This document shows positions 1 through 8,497 of a stretch of 64,000 nucleotides of DNA, in pieces; within the stretch, counting starts at the first letter, position 1, and every line of letters begins with the position of its first letter. The translations under genes and the position numbers were made by a program. The DNA lies in assembly GCF_963682185.1 (NCBI RefSeq), contig NZ_OY821667.1:4415501-4479500 (forward strand), read 5' to 3'. Source of the DNA: an uncultured Cohaesibacter sp. GTDB lineage: Bacteria; Pseudomonadota; Alphaproteobacteria; Rhizobiales; Cohaesibacteraceae. The notes beneath the pieces were generated by a model, which had not been told where the DNA came from, did no database searches, and saw only the letters and a program-made list of their open reading frames with translations.

Positions 1-92
1 CTCGCTAAGATGGAAATCTCAGCTCCCGCTTGGTGCAGTCGCATGGCCATATGACCGCCGATCGATCCGGCTCCATAAATATTGATTTTCAT
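1..92 (-). CDS. 2-dehydropantoate 2-reductase-like protein, N-terminal fragment (runs off left edge)
   Basis: Only about 30 residues lie in the window. They read MKINIYGAGSIGGHMAMRLH and continue as QAGAEISILA, an N-terminal NAD(P)-binding Rossmann strand-loop-helix with the GxGxxG pattern (GAGSIGG). This is the typical start of the ketopantoate reductase family (PanE/ApbA), which reduces 2-dehydropantoate with NADPH; many family members reduce other 2-oxoacids. The start ATG is at 92-90. The gene follows the AEC permease on the same strand after 44 bases and is probably the third gene of that unit. The function beyond the family name cannot be read from this fragment. Confidence 0.75.
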   Translation of the reverse strand, partial: MKINIYGAGSIGGHMAMRLHQAGAEISILA

Positions 93-136
93 TGGATCTC
101 TTTCGAAGGTTTGCACCCCAATTGGAGTGTGGGTGT

Positions 137-1087
137 CTATTTGAAAATTGGCCAGCTGTTAAGAAGAGCAAGCCACAGGGCGATGGTCGGCAGGCTGACG
201 AGCGTTGATATGCTGATCGCAGCAGCAGAGACAGAGGCGGGGCGCCCATATTTCTGAGCGAGCAGAAAGGCGTTCAGTCCGCAAGGCATGGCAGCAAAAA
301 TAACGGCAGTCTTGGCCCAGATTTCAGGCACGCCGAGCAATAGGCAGGCGATCAGAACCAGCGCGGGATGAATGCACAATTTGAGAGCTGACAGGATGAC
401 AACCTGAGGGACGCTTCCTATCGCTCCCTGCCGCTGCAGAACCATGCCAAGAGCAATGAGACCGCAAGGGGTTGCCGTCGCTCCGATCTTGTTCATATAA
501 ACAGAAAGCGTACCCGTTGGCTTGAAGCCAATCATATGCGCAATCACGCCTAACGCGATACCGATAAAAATCGGATTGCGGACAATGGATAAAGCCGCCT
601 TTCTCAAGGCTTCCAAGGTCAGGTCTTCAGATTCAGCTGTCAGCATGGCGGCTGCTGTCATTATCGGCATATGGAGGGCCAGAAGCATGAACATGGGCGT
701 TTGGGCTGAGGGGCCGAACGCAGCAAGGATGACCGGGACACCCACGAAAACGATATTGGATTGCCCGCTGGCAAAGCCTTGAATCGCTCCGTCCATCCAT
801 GACTTGCCCCAGACTTTCATTGTCAGCAGCATGCCAATGGCAAAGGTACTGAAAGCACTGGAAAAATAGGCAATCCAATAGGTCCAGGGACTGGCTTCGC
901 TCGCGCTATTCTGGCTTGTAACAGCATTGAATATGAGAATCGGAACCGCAATGGAAAAGACATAGTCAGAAAGACCTTTCGCCGTCCCCTCTCGCAAAAT
1001 CCTGAAATGTCCTGCCGCCCAGCCTAAAAAGATGAGGGCAAAGAGCGGCAGGACGATGCCTGCCGTGTTTAAAATCGTCGAAATCAA
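137..1087 (-). CDS. AEC (auxin efflux carrier) family permease
   Basis: This 316-residue, highly hydrophobic protein has about ten predicted membrane segments in two halves. It starts MISTILNTAGIVLPLFALIF, as AEC-family carriers do, and has the family's small-residue patches around GFASGQSNIVFVGVP and GLIALGMVLQ. The family moves organic acids, amino acids or other anions across the inner membrane; the substrate here is unknown. The start lies 6 bases downstream of the aminotransferase stop, so the two are co-transcribed. An amino acid or 2-oxoacid substrate is a reasonable inference from the aminotransferase on one side and the reductase on the other. Confidence 0.85.
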   Translation of the reverse strand: MISTILNTAGIVLPLFALIFLGWAAGHFRILREGTAKGLSDYVFSIAVPILIFNAVTSQNSASEASPWTYWIAYFSSAFSTFAIGMLLTMKVWGKSWMDGAIQGFASGQSNIVFVGVPVILAAFGPSAQTPMFMLLALHMPIMTAAAMLTAESEDLTLEALRKAALSIVRNPIFIGIALGVIAHMIGFKPTGTLSVYMNKIGATATPCGLIALGMVLQRQGAIGSVPQVVILSALKLCIHPALVLIACLLLGVPEIWAKTAVIFAAMPCGLNAFLLAQKYGRPASVSAAAISISTLVSLPTIALWLALLNSWPIFK

Positions 1088-1093
1088 TGCTGA

Positions 1094-2299
1094 TCAATCC
1101 AGTTTGCCAATAGCAGAAGCGATTTTGCCGCACCCCTTTTTGATGGTCTCCATGTCTGTGGCAATCGACAAACGAAAGAAGCCATCGACACCGAAGGCTT
1201 CGCCGCCGACGAGAATGACGCCCGTATCATCCAGAATATGGCTAACGACATCCATGCCGCTTTCAATTACCGATCCGGATGGTGTCTTTTTGCCGATGAG
1301 TTCACGGCAATCTGTGAAGATGAAAAAGCCGCCGGCTGGCTTTTCTGCCTTCAAGCCGGAAACGGAATCCAGCAGATCGGCAGCCACACTGGCGCGTTCG
1401 CTGTAGATCGAGCACATGTCATCGATAAAGTTCTGCGGTCCTCTGAGAGCGGCTGTTGCAGCAAATTGTGCAATGGAACTCGCGGAGGTGCAAACCTGAC
1501 TCTGAACGATGTTCATAGCCTTGATGAGCGCTTTGGGGCCGACACCATAGCCAATCCGCCAGCCTGTCATGGCGTAGGTTTTCGACACGCCATTTATGAG
1601 CAGAGTGCGGTCAGCCAAATCAGGTGCAATTTTGAGCGGTGGTACAGGATCACTGTCAAATCGCAGAACTTCATAGATATCGTCAGTGGCGAGCCACACT
1701 TGGGGATGGCGACGCAAGACATCGGTAATGGAGGCAATTTCCTCTTTGGAGTAAACCACTCCACCGGGATTGTTCGGCACATTGAGAATAAGCCATTTCG
1801 TACGTTCGGTGATGGCCGCTTCCAAGGCTTCTGCTGTCATGCGAAAGCCATTCTCGGCTTTGCAATCGACAAGCACAGGTTTTCCGCCCTGCATCGTGAC
1901 CATGTCCGGATAGCTGACCCAGTAAGGAGCAGGAATAATCACTTCATCCCCTTCGCTGACCGTGGCCGTAAGAGCATGATAGAGAACCTGTTTTGCGCCA
2001 TTTGAAACCTGAACCTGATCAAGGCCATAATCCAGCCCGATATCGGTTTTCATCTTTTCGATGATTGCCTTGCGCAGATCGGGATCCCCTGCTGTCTGCG
2101 TGTAACGGGTGCGGCCGGTGCGAATTGCCTCGACACCTGCATCTTGAATGGAGACTGGCGTATCAAAGTCCGGCTCACCGGCGGCCAGATTGAGAACTGG
2201 TCGGCCTTCGGCTTTCAGTTCCATGGCTCTGTTGTTGGCGGCGACACTGGGGGATGGCTTTATCCAGCTCATCCGCGTTGCGAGGTGAAGATTGCTCAT
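1094..2299 (-). CDS. Class I/II pyridoxal-phosphate aminotransferase (aspartate aminotransferase-like)
   Basis: This 401-residue protein is the usual length for fold-type I aminotransferases of the AspC/AatA group. Visible landmarks are the substrate-side loop NLAAGEPDFDTP near residues 37-48, NVPNNPGG near 173-180, and the PLP lysine at about K240 in SKTYAMTGWRIGYG. It transfers an amino group between an amino acid and a 2-oxoacid in the cytoplasm. It is the first gene of a minus-strand unit with the AEC permease and a ketopantoate-reductase-like gene, and it diverges from a LysR regulator across a palindromic region. That arrangement suggests LysR-controlled use of a particular amino acid. 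The exact substrate cannot be assigned from motifs. Confidence 0.9.
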   Translation of the reverse strand: MSNLHLATRMSWIKPSPSVAANNRAMELKAEGRPVLNLAAGEPDFDTPVSIQDAGVEAIRTGRTRYTQTAGDPDLRKAIIEKMKTDIGLDYGLDQVQVSNGAKQVLYHALTATVSEGDEVIIPAPYWVSYPDMVTMQGGKPVLVDCKAENGFRMTAEALEAAITERTKWLILNVPNNPGGVVYSKEEIASITDVLRRHPQVWLATDDIYEVLRFDSDPVPPLKIAPDLADRTLLINGVSKTYAMTGWRIGYGVGPKALIKAMNIVQSQVCTSASSIAQFAATAALRGPQNFIDDMCSIYSERASVAADLLDSVSGLKAEKPAGGFFIFTDCRELIGKKTPSGSVIESGMDVVSHILDDTGVILVGGEAFGVDGFFRLSIATDMETIKKGCGKIASAIGKLD

Positions 2300-2361
2300 T
2301 TGTCATGCTCATCAATTGAAAAACGGAATGACATATTTGGTTGCACATTGTGCATCAAGAC

Positions 2362-2397
2362 AAAAGCGAATATAAATCCGCATTTATAATCGCTTTT
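2362..2397. promoter_or_regulatory. Long palindrome in the divergent aminotransferase/LysR intergenic region (candidate operator)
   Basis: Two 16-base arms (2362-2377 and 2382-2397) flank a 4-base spacer CCGC. The arms pair with one mismatch, and the inner core is TATAAAT-N4-ATTTATA. This fits the T-N11-A layout of LysR-type operators and lies 6 bases before the LysR ATG. A second, smaller dyad, TGCACA-T-TGTGCA, lies just upstream at 2342-2354. An autoregulatory LysR site that also controls the divergent aminotransferase unit is the most likely reading. An intrinsic terminator is unlikely because no gene ends here. Confidence 0.6.
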
Positions 2398-2403
2398 TTT
2401 CAT

Positions 2404-3327
2404 ATGGAGATGAACTTGTTCACGATTAAGCAGATGGAAGCGGTCTATTGGCTGCATCGCCTCGGCAGTTTCAATGCCACATCGGAGAAGCTCCACGCTA
2501 CGCAGTCGACCATCTCTAAGCGTGTCCAGGAATTCGAGCGCAGTTTTGGTGCAAAGGTTTTCGAGCGGACCAACAAGGGTGTTTACTTGACACGCCTTGG
2601 ACACTCGCTGTTTCCGATTGTGGCCCAAATGATGGAGCTGCATGGTCAGATTGCCATGTTGGCCGGTGGCAATGAGGATTATGCTGGCACATATCGCATG
2701 GGGGTATCCGAAATCGTGGCGCTGAGCTGGCTACCGGATTTGATCGCAGCGATCCACGCCGCCTATCCGCGTCTCTCTCTGGAACCGCAAGTGGATCTTT
2801 CCATTCCTTTGATCGAACAGCTTGATTCTCATGAACTGGATATGGTGATTTTGCCAAGGATGCCCGCTTTGGCAGGGTTCACTTCAGAAATTCTGGGGCA
2901 AATTGAATGCGCCTGGCTGTGCAGTCCGCAATTATTGAAAGAAACAGATGAGACCTCGCTCGAAGTTCTTCAGGATTACCCATTCCTGATGCAAAGTGAA
3001 GGGTCGGCCATCACCGAATTCCTGAGATCATTTTTCGCTCGAATGGGCATTCGTGGTAACCGTGTTCTTAGAAGCAATAGTGCACTGGCATTGGCAGAGA
3101 TGGCCAAAGCGGGCATTGGTGTCACCTATCTGCCAAAGGAATTTTTCCGACCAGAGATAGAGGCTGGAGTGTTGCATAAACTTGATTTTCAGATCGAAGT
3201 TCCAGCTCTGACTTATGTAGCCGCTTTTCACAAAAATGACGATGACACTCTGAGCCCGAGAATTGCATCAATGGCACAGTCCTCGTTTAGAGCCACCAAA
3301 GCCCCTGTTGCACCGAAAGTGATATAA
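2404..3327 (+). CDS. LysR-family transcriptional regulator
   Basis: This protein has 307 residues from ATG 2404. An N-terminal winged helix-turn-helix at about residues 5-63 contains the LysR recognition-helix pattern NATSEKLHATQSTISKRVQE. The rest is a periplasmic-binding-protein-like effector domain from about residue 90 onward. The reading frame stays open to a TTG at 2341, but that extension overlaps the palindrome and adds non-LysR sequence, so the ATG is preferred; ATG 2410 is also possible. It diverges from the aminotransferase-permease unit, its likely target. The amino-acid ABC genes downstream on the same strand, 200 bases away, may also belong to its regulon. The effector is unknown. 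Confidence 0.9.
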   Translation: MEMNLFTIKQMEAVYWLHRLGSFNATSEKLHATQSTISKRVQEFERSFGAKVFERTNKGVYLTRLGHSLFPIVAQMMELHGQIAMLAGGNEDYAGTYRMGVSEIVALSWLPDLIAAIHAAYPRLSLEPQVDLSIPLIEQLDSHELDMVILPRMPALAGFTSEILGQIECAWLCSPQLLKETDETSLEVLQDYPFLMQSEGSAITEFLRSFFARMGIRGNRVLRSNSALALAEMAKAGIGVTYLPKEFFRPEIEAGVLHKLDFQIEVPALTYVAAFHKNDDDTLSPRIASMAQSSFRATKAPVAPKVI

Positions 3328-3330
3328 GAA

Positions 3331-3357
3331 TAGTCAGCAACACTTATATGCTGACTA
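3331..3357 (+). terminator. Stem-loop after the LysR gene
   Basis: TAGTCAGCA (3331-3339) pairs perfectly with TGCTGACTA (3349-3357) across a 9-base loop, starting 3 bases after the LysR stop. No run of T follows, so it may be a 3' end or processing structure rather than a strong intrinsic terminator. Confidence 0.4.
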
Positions 3358-3527
3358 ATTCCTGAACAATTTGCAAAAACAATAGTCGTATGAATTTTTT
3401 TCCTCATTTTTAAGCTATTAAATTCGCTTTTCTCAAATCGCACCCTGTGCCAGCTTTTATGTGACAGGTACGAACTACGTGTTAAAACGTAATTGACTTG
3501 ATCTGATCTGATAAAAGAGAACGGCGA

Positions 3528-4205
3528 ATGCAAGATTTCCTAACCATCCTATCTCCGCCCTATATCGATGAGTTTCTACAAGGGCTATGGCTAACCTTGC
3601 TGTTGACCGGGGCTTTCTTGGTTTTGGGCGGATTGTGGGCGGTCGTCCTTACCATGTTGCGTACGATACCGATCCTCAATCCTCTGATCGGTTTCTACAT
3701 CTCATTACATCGTAATATTCCGATGATGGTGCAAATGCTGTTTTGGTATTTTGCAGCACCTTCGTTGCTTCCCGATTTCGTCAATGACTGGATCAACAGT
3801 CGGGCCAGCGAGGTCTATTTCGCTATCATATCGATCAGTCTTGGCTTCGGAGCCTATGTCTCGGAAGATTTGCGCAGCGGGATCAGGTCCTTGCCGACTG
3901 TGCAATATGAAGCGGCCAGAGCTGTCGGGCTGAGCTACATCCAGTCCATGCGACTGGTTGTTGTGCCGCAGGCTGCTCGTATCTCCCTGCCTGCCTTGAC
4001 CAACCAGTTTCTGCTCTATTTCAAAGGAACCAGTATCGCCTCAGCTGTCGGAGTTGCCGAACTGACACATGCTGCCTATTCGGTGAATAACACGACCTAT
4101 CTAACTTTCCAGACATTTTCTATCGTGACGGTCCTGTATCTGGTGATTTCTCTTCTCATCATGGCCTTCAGTGCATGGCTGAATAAGGAGAGGGTGCCAT
4201 CATGA
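3528..4205 (+). CDS. Polar amino-acid ABC importer, permease subunit 1
   Basis: This 225-residue inner-membrane protein of the HisM/GlnP type has about five membrane helices. The coupling-helix region near residues 115-145 reads LRSGIRSLPTVQYEAARAVG, the family EAA motif that docks on the ATPase. It forms half of the heteromeric channel for a polar amino acid. Its stop overlaps the start of the next permease gene by four bases (ATGA), showing translational coupling. The order permease-permease-ATPase-binding protein, with the binding protein last, is less usual than binding protein first. The substrate may relate to the nearby aminotransferase cluster, but this is inference. Confidence 0.92.
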   Translation: MQDFLTILSPPYIDEFLQGLWLTLLLTGAFLVLGGLWAVVLTMLRTIPILNPLIGFYISLHRNIPMMVQMLFWYFAAPSLLPDFVNDWINSRASEVYFAIISISLGFGAYVSEDLRSGIRSLPTVQYEAARAVGLSYIQSMRLVVVPQAARISLPALTNQFLLYFKGTSIASAVGVAELTHAAYSVNNTTYLTFQTFSIVTVLYLVISLLIMAFSAWLNKERVPS

Positions 4206-4948
4206 TTGACATTATCAAGGATCACTGGCTCCTCTTTCTGATTGGGCAATATCCGCACGGCCCTCTGGGCGGTCTCGCGATGACCGTGATCATTGCGCTA
4301 AGCACGCTTGCCATCGCGTTGCCGCTATCGGTTCTCATGGCACTTGCTCGCACAAGCGGCATCGCCTGGTTATCCCGGCCCGTTCTGGTCGTGGTGACTG
4401 TGGTACGGGGATTGCCATTTCTGATGTTTGTGTTCTGGGTCTATTTCGGGGTGCCAATGCTGTTTGGCATCTCTTTGGGCGGGACTTCCACCATGATCCT
4501 TGCGCTGATCACCTACGAAGCCGCTTATCTCTCAGAGATCGTACGTGCTGGCATTCAGGCTATTCCCAAAGGGCAAATAGAAGCCTGCGATTCCCTGGGA
4601 TTGTCATGGCATGTTCGCATTCGCAAAGTGATCCTTCCGCAAGCCTTGTTCAACATGTTGCCCAGTATCGTAACCCAGCTTAGCTCTATCGTTAAGGAAA
4701 CCTCGGTCGGCTATGTCATCAGTGCTCAGGAAGTGACCTTTTCCGCAACACAGGTCAACAATATCGAATTGAACAAGCCTCTTGCCGTTTTCGCCATTCT
4801 GGCCGCTATTTTTTATGTCTTGTGCGGAGGTCTTACTTTGCTGGCCAAGGCCATTGAGATCAGGATCCTGCGCAAACGCAACCAGAATGGCAATCAGTCG
4901 ATTGATGATTTGGCCGATGTCGAGTTAAACGCAGTGGTGCAGCCATGA
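4202..4948 (+). CDS. Polar amino-acid ABC importer, permease subunit 2
   Basis: This is the 248-residue second permease of the HisQM family. The EAA-type segment near residues 110-145 reads IVRAGIQAIPKGQIEACDSL and continues as GLSWHVRIRKVILPQ. Hydrophobic helices span about residues 22-50, 60-90, 95-115 and 190-215. It pairs with the product of the preceding gene in the membrane and contacts the ATPase encoded next. It overlaps both neighbours by four bases, which favours equal production of the two membrane subunits. The hydrophilic C-terminal tail (about residues 220-248) is slightly longer than usual. Confidence 0.92.
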   Translation: MIDIIKDHWLLFLIGQYPHGPLGGLAMTVIIALSTLAIALPLSVLMALARTSGIAWLSRPVLVVVTVVRGLPFLMFVFWVYFGVPMLFGISLGGTSTMILALITYEAAYLSEIVRAGIQAIPKGQIEACDSLGLSWHVRIRKVILPQALFNMLPSIVTQLSSIVKETSVGYVISAQEVTFSATQVNNIELNKPLAVFAILAAIFYVLCGGLTLLAKAIEIRILRKRNQNGNQSIDDLADVELNAVVQP

Positions 4949-5691
4949 TCCGCTTTGAGAATGTCGAAAAATACTATGGCGAGATGCCCGCTCTGCGCCG
5001 CGTGAATGCAGAGGTCGAAAAGGGTCAGGTGATTGTCGTCTGTGGACCATCGGGTTCAGGCAAATCCACTCTGATCAGAACGGTCAACCGGCTGGAAGGG
5101 ATCGACAGTGGAACGATAACGGTTCTTGGGCAGGACATCTATAGCCGCCAGAGAAGTGTCAATGTCTTGCGGACACAAGTTGGCTTTGTCTTTCAATCCT
5201 TCGGTTTGTTTCAGCATTTGACTGCGCTGGAAAATGTGATGCTGGCGCTTCGTCATGTCAAAAATCTAAAGCGCGGTGAAGCTCGCGACATCGCCATGGC
5301 TCGGCTTGAGCGATTGGGGCTGGTGGGACAAGCCCAGCAGATGCCGAAATCTTTGTCTGGAGGGCAACAACAGCGTGTTGCGATTGCGCGCGCACTCGTG
5401 CTTGACCCGCAAGTCTTGCTTCTTGATGAGCCGACCTCTGCGCTAGATCCGGAAATGGTGGGAGAAGTTCTGCGCACGGTCGAAGAACTCGCCGCTGCTG
5501 GCATGACAATGATGTGTGTGACGCATGAAATGGGATTTGCACGCAATGCGGCTGACCGGATTTGGTTCATGGATAAAGGTATTTTGCGGTCCGATACGGG
5601 GCCGCAGGACTTCTTTTCTGGCAATGCCGGGCAGAGAGCTGAACACTTTCTCGGAACCCTCAAAACCAACCATCCCATGCAGGCCATATAG
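4945..5691 (+). CDS. Polar amino-acid ABC importer, ATP-binding subunit (GlnQ-like)
   Basis: This 248-residue ABC ATPase has Walker [10 protein letters not shown] near residues 34-42, the signature LSGGQQQRVAIARAL near 134-148, Walker B VLLLDEPTSALDPEMVGEVL and the switch histidine in CVTHEMGFAR. The match to GlnQ/HisP-type subunits is close across the whole length. It powers import through the two permeases encoded upstream and starts inside the second permease gene. The binding-protein gene follows after 89 bases. The substrate class (polar amino acid) follows from the family; the exact amino acid is not readable. Confidence 0.94.
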   Translation: MIRFENVEKYYGEMPALRRVNAEVEKGQVIVVCGPSGSGKSTLIRTVNRLEGIDSGTITVLGQDIYSRQRSVNVLRTQVGFVFQSFGLFQHLTALENVMLALRHVKNLKRGEARDIAMARLERLGLVGQAQQMPKSLSGGQQQRVAIARALVLDPQVLLLDEPTSALDPEMVGEVLRTVEELAAAGMTMMCVTHEMGFARNAADRIWFMDKGILRSDTGPQDFFSGNAGQRAEHFLGTLKTNHPMQAI

Positions 5692-5780
5692 ATTCATATC
5701 ACGAAATCCCGAATACCCAGTCGGATGCAACCAGACGGGAAATGAAAGATAACAAAACCAGACCTATGAAAGGGCACATA

Positions 5781-6590
5781 ATGTTAAAGACAGCAATCAC
5801 AGTCTCCGCAATGACCATGGCTTTGACACTCTTCTCCGGAGTAGCCAACGCCGATCAGCTCTCGGACATCAAAGACGACGGTGTCCTGAGCTGCGGTACG
5901 ATAGGAACCGTACCTCCATTCAACTTCCAAGACCCCAAAACACGCGAAATCACTGGCTACGATATTGATCTGTGCAAACTTATCGCTGAAAAGCTGGGAG
6001 TAAAGGCAGAGATCAAGATCGTGGCTGGTTCCGCACGCATCCCGGAGCTGAACCGCCGCAGCTTCGACATCATCACGGGGTCTCTGGGTTGGACGCCTGA
6101 ACGTGCCAAACAAGTAGCCTATAGCCACATCGACTATGTTTCCAACCAGATGGTCGGCGTCATGGCAGATAGCGAATTCACATCCGTGAAAGAACTGTCT
6201 GACAAACGCATAGCGGTGCAAACAGCGTCGACGTCCGAGAAAGCAGTACGCGATAAACTGCCTGATGCAAAGGTTGTCAGCTTCCAGGATGTCCCTCAGG
6301 CTCTGTTGGCGCTGCAACAAGGAAAAGTTCAGGGGTTGGGCCTTGGTGAATTGATGCTTCTCGCCTTCAAGAGCGAGGGAGCTGCCATCAAAATCTTGCC
6401 AGATAGCGTGTTGATGATCGAAAAGCAGGGCGTTGGCGTCAGAAAAGGTGAAGATGCTCTTCTCAATGAAATCAATACAATTCTGGATGAGGCGGAAGCA
6501 GACGGCACCATCGACAAGATTTTCGACAAATGGGTTGGAGCTGACTCCAAGTATAAAATGGAACGAAGCTTTAAAGTGGAACCAATGTGA
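5781..6590 (+). CDS. Amino-acid ABC importer, periplasmic substrate-binding protein
   Basis: This 269-residue family-3 solute-binding protein has a cleavable signal peptide of about 24 residues (MLKTAITVSAMTMALTLFSG, then VANA before DQLS). Typical family-3 features are GYDIDLCKLIAEKLGVK, which lines the first lobe, and a second lobe beginning near ELSDKRIAVQTAST. ATG 5781 is chosen because GAAAGGG sits 6 bases before it; the open frame upstream has no better site. It binds the amino acid in the periplasm and delivers it to the permeases encoded just upstream. Confidence 0.9.
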   Translation: MLKTAITVSAMTMALTLFSGVANADQLSDIKDDGVLSCGTIGTVPPFNFQDPKTREITGYDIDLCKLIAEKLGVKAEIKIVAGSARIPELNRRSFDIITGSLGWTPERAKQVAYSHIDYVSNQMVGVMADSEFTSVKELSDKRIAVQTASTSEKAVRDKLPDAKVVSFQDVPQALLALQQGKVQGLGLGELMLLAFKSEGAAIKILPDSVLMIEKQGVGVRKGEDALLNEINTILDEAEADGTIDKIFDKWVGADSKYKMERSFKVEPM

Positions 6591-6947
6591 GGTCTTTTGG
6601 CATTTTTGTCATGAGCGCGAGACACATGTCTGCTCAGTGATCCAGGTTGATGAAAGCACAGCGCGGGGCACCTTAGTCCCGCGCAAACCAGCACCATCGT
6701 CGCGATATCAGTTTGAAAGCTGACACGCATAGACGCCGCTTTGTGCGGCTTAGAACTCCCTCTCCAATAACGAACTTAAAATGCCGCGTCACAGGATGAA
6801 GGCCGACGTTCTTCTTGTCGGAATGTGCGCCAGACATCCAGCCTGACAAGTCAGACTTCAATTGCTTTAATTTATGAGATTTAATGACGACTAAACCGAT
6901 GGGGTTTGCTAGAATAGAGCCAGTTGATCAGGGAAGACTGGAACGAA
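6591..6947. other. 357-base non-coding gap between the amino-acid importer and the Rrf2 gene
   Basis: I see no convincing coding sequence. The gap contains a 7-bp GC-rich stem-loop at 6661-6684, two smaller hairpins (GCCGC-N5-GCGGC at 6735-6749 and a CCGAC/GTCGG pair near 6800) and an AT-rich stretch at 6860-6920. That stretch probably holds the Rrf2 promoter and includes CTAAACC...GGGTTTGCTAG, an imperfect dyad. Confidence 0.5.
6661..6684 (+). terminator. GC-rich stem-loop downstream of the amino-acid importer
   Basis: GCGCGGG (6661-6667) pairs with CCCGCGC (6678-6684) across a 10-base loop, 71 bases after the last importer gene. There is no T tract after it, so termination would need Rho or be inefficient. 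Confidence 0.4.
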
Positions 6948-7391
6948 ATGATATCGCAGAAAGCACAATATGCCTTCAGGGCGCTGCTCGCGCTGGCGCG
7001 GCTGGATGATGACGAAGTCTCCATGATCTCCGATATTGCCTCCTCTCAGAATATCCCGAAAAAGTTTCTCGAGCAGATCCTGCTGGACCTTAAACGCCAC
7101 GGCATCGTTCAGAGCCGCCGCGGGAAAATGGGGGGCTATCTGCTTCTCAAGGGAGCGAATGAGATCACCTTTGGCGAGGTCCTTCGTATCATAGATGGAC
7201 CGATCGCACCGCTGCCATGCCTGAGCAAGATGGCCTATCGAAAATGCGATGGCTGCGATGATGAAGAGGCCTGCGAAATCCGCAAAGTTTTTGCCAAAGT
7301 GGCTAATGCTACGCGCAATATTCTCGACAATACGACAATTGCAGACGCAATTTCTGACCCTGAGAAGGCTGATATCCCATTGATCGCATGA
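6948..7391 (+). CDS. Rrf2-family transcriptional regulator with four clustered cysteines
   Basis: This 147-residue protein starts at ATG 6948 and reads MISQKAQYAFRALLALARLD, the standard Rrf2 winged helix-turn-helix start. The recognition region is SQNIPKKFLEQILLDLKRHG. The C-terminal half has C-x8-C-x2-C-x5-C within LPCLSKMAYRKCDGCDDEEA and following residues. This is the position where IscR, NsrR and RirA hold an Fe-S cluster, although the spacing differs from those proteins. It lies 88 bases upstream of the sulfate ABC importer on the same strand, so it probably senses Fe-S or sulfur status and controls sulfate uptake. The ligand and the direct target are inferred. Confidence 0.88.
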   Translation: MISQKAQYAFRALLALARLDDDEVSMISDIASSQNIPKKFLEQILLDLKRHGIVQSRRGKMGGYLLLKGANEITFGEVLRIIDGPIAPLPCLSKMAYRKCDGCDDEEACEIRKVFAKVANATRNILDNTTIADAISDPEKADIPLIA

Positions 7392-7479
7392 GATAAATTG
7401 GTGTGGTTCATAAATTTCTTGACTAACACTACTAAATCGATAGAGATTAAGGATATTGATCATGTTCAGGGAGGTTTTC

Positions 7480-8496
7480 ATGACTCGATATCGAAGTATC
7501 ACCGCGGCTGCTGTCATGGCGATCGCCATAGGGTTTGCTGCACCGGTAGCCGCAGCGGATTTCACACTCCTCAATGTGAGCTATGATCCGACGAGGGAAT
7601 TGTACAAGGAGTATAATCAGCTGTTCATCGACAGCTGGAATGCAAAAACCGGAGACAAGGTGACCATTCGCATGTCGCATGGTGGCTCCGGAAAGCAGGC
7701 CCGCTCCGTTATCGACGGGCTAGAAGCTGATGTCGTCACTCTGGCTCTGGAAGCCGACATCAATGCGATTGCCGAGAAGACCGGCAAAATTTCCGCGGAG
7801 TGGCGTGAACGGCTTCCCAACAACAGCGCGCCCTACACCTCAACCATCGTCTTTCTCGTGCGCAAGGGTAATCCCAAGGGCATTTCCGATTGGGCCGATC
7901 TGGTGCGTGATGGCGTTGAGGTGATTACGCCCAATCCGAAAACATCTGGCGGTGCCCGCTGGAACTTCCTTGCCGCATGGGCCTGGGCACAAAAGGCTTA
8001 CAAGGGCGATGAGCCCAGCGTACGGCAGTATGTCAGCGATCTGTTCCGGCATGTACCGATACTGGATACCGGCGCACGCGGCGCTACGACCACCTTTGTT
8101 CGCCGTGGTATTGGCGATGTGCTGCTGGCCTGGGAGAATGAAGCGTTTCTGGCTCTTGATGAGCTGGGCGAGGGGGCATTTGAAATTGTCGTTCCGTCCG
8201 TTTCCATCAAGGCCGAGCCTCCGGTTGCTCTGGTCGATGGCAATGTCGAACATAAGGGCACAACCGAGATTGCCACCGCCTATCTTGAGGGCCTTTACAG
8301 CGAGGATGGCCAGCGTCTAGCTGCCCGTCACTATTATCGCCCTTATCAGCCAGAATTGGCTGACCCGCAGGACATGAAGCGCTTCCCTGATCTCACGCTG
8401 GTCACCGTTGATGATTTCGGTGGCTGGAAGAAAGCGCAGCCGACCTTCTTTGCTGATGGTGGCATTTTCGATCAGATCTACAAGCCGGAGCGCTAA
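7480..8496 (+). CDS. sbp: Sulfate ABC importer, periplasmic sulfate-binding protein
   Basis: This 338-residue protein has a signal peptide ending near PVAAAD. The mature start, [19 protein letters not shown], is the conserved beginning of sulfate/thiosulfate-binding proteins (Sbp/CysP). The anion-binding segments [12 protein letters not shown] and [11 protein letters not shown] follow, then [16 protein letters not shown]. It binds sulfate, and perhaps thiosulfate, in the periplasm. Start ATG 7480 has GGGAGG 6 bases upstream; two earlier in-frame starts (7456, 7462) lack such a site. It is the first gene of an Sbp-CysT-CysW-CysA operon. Sbp and CysP cannot be told apart confidently by eye. Confidence 0.93.
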   Translation: MTRYRSITAAAVMAIAIGFAAPVAAADFTLLNVSYDPTRELYKEYNQLFIDSWNAKTGDKVTIRMSHGGSGKQARSVIDGLEADVVTLALEADINAIAEKTGKISAEWRERLPNNSAPYTSTIVFLVRKGNPKGISDWADLVRDGVEVITPNPKTSGGARWNFLAAWAWAQKAYKGDEPSVRQYVSDLFRHVPILDTGARGATTTFVRRGIGDVLLAWENEAFLALDELGEGAFEIVVPSVSIKAEPPVALVDGNVEHKGTTEIATAYLEGLYSEDGQRLAARHYYRPYQPELADPQDMKRFPDLTLVTVDDFGGWKKAQPTFFADGGIFDQIYKPER

Positions 8497-8497
8497 C

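Noticed and set aside
2341-2403. TTG start 21 codons upstream of the LysR ATG
   Set aside because: It would place the start inside the palindrome and adds residues not seen in LysR proteins.
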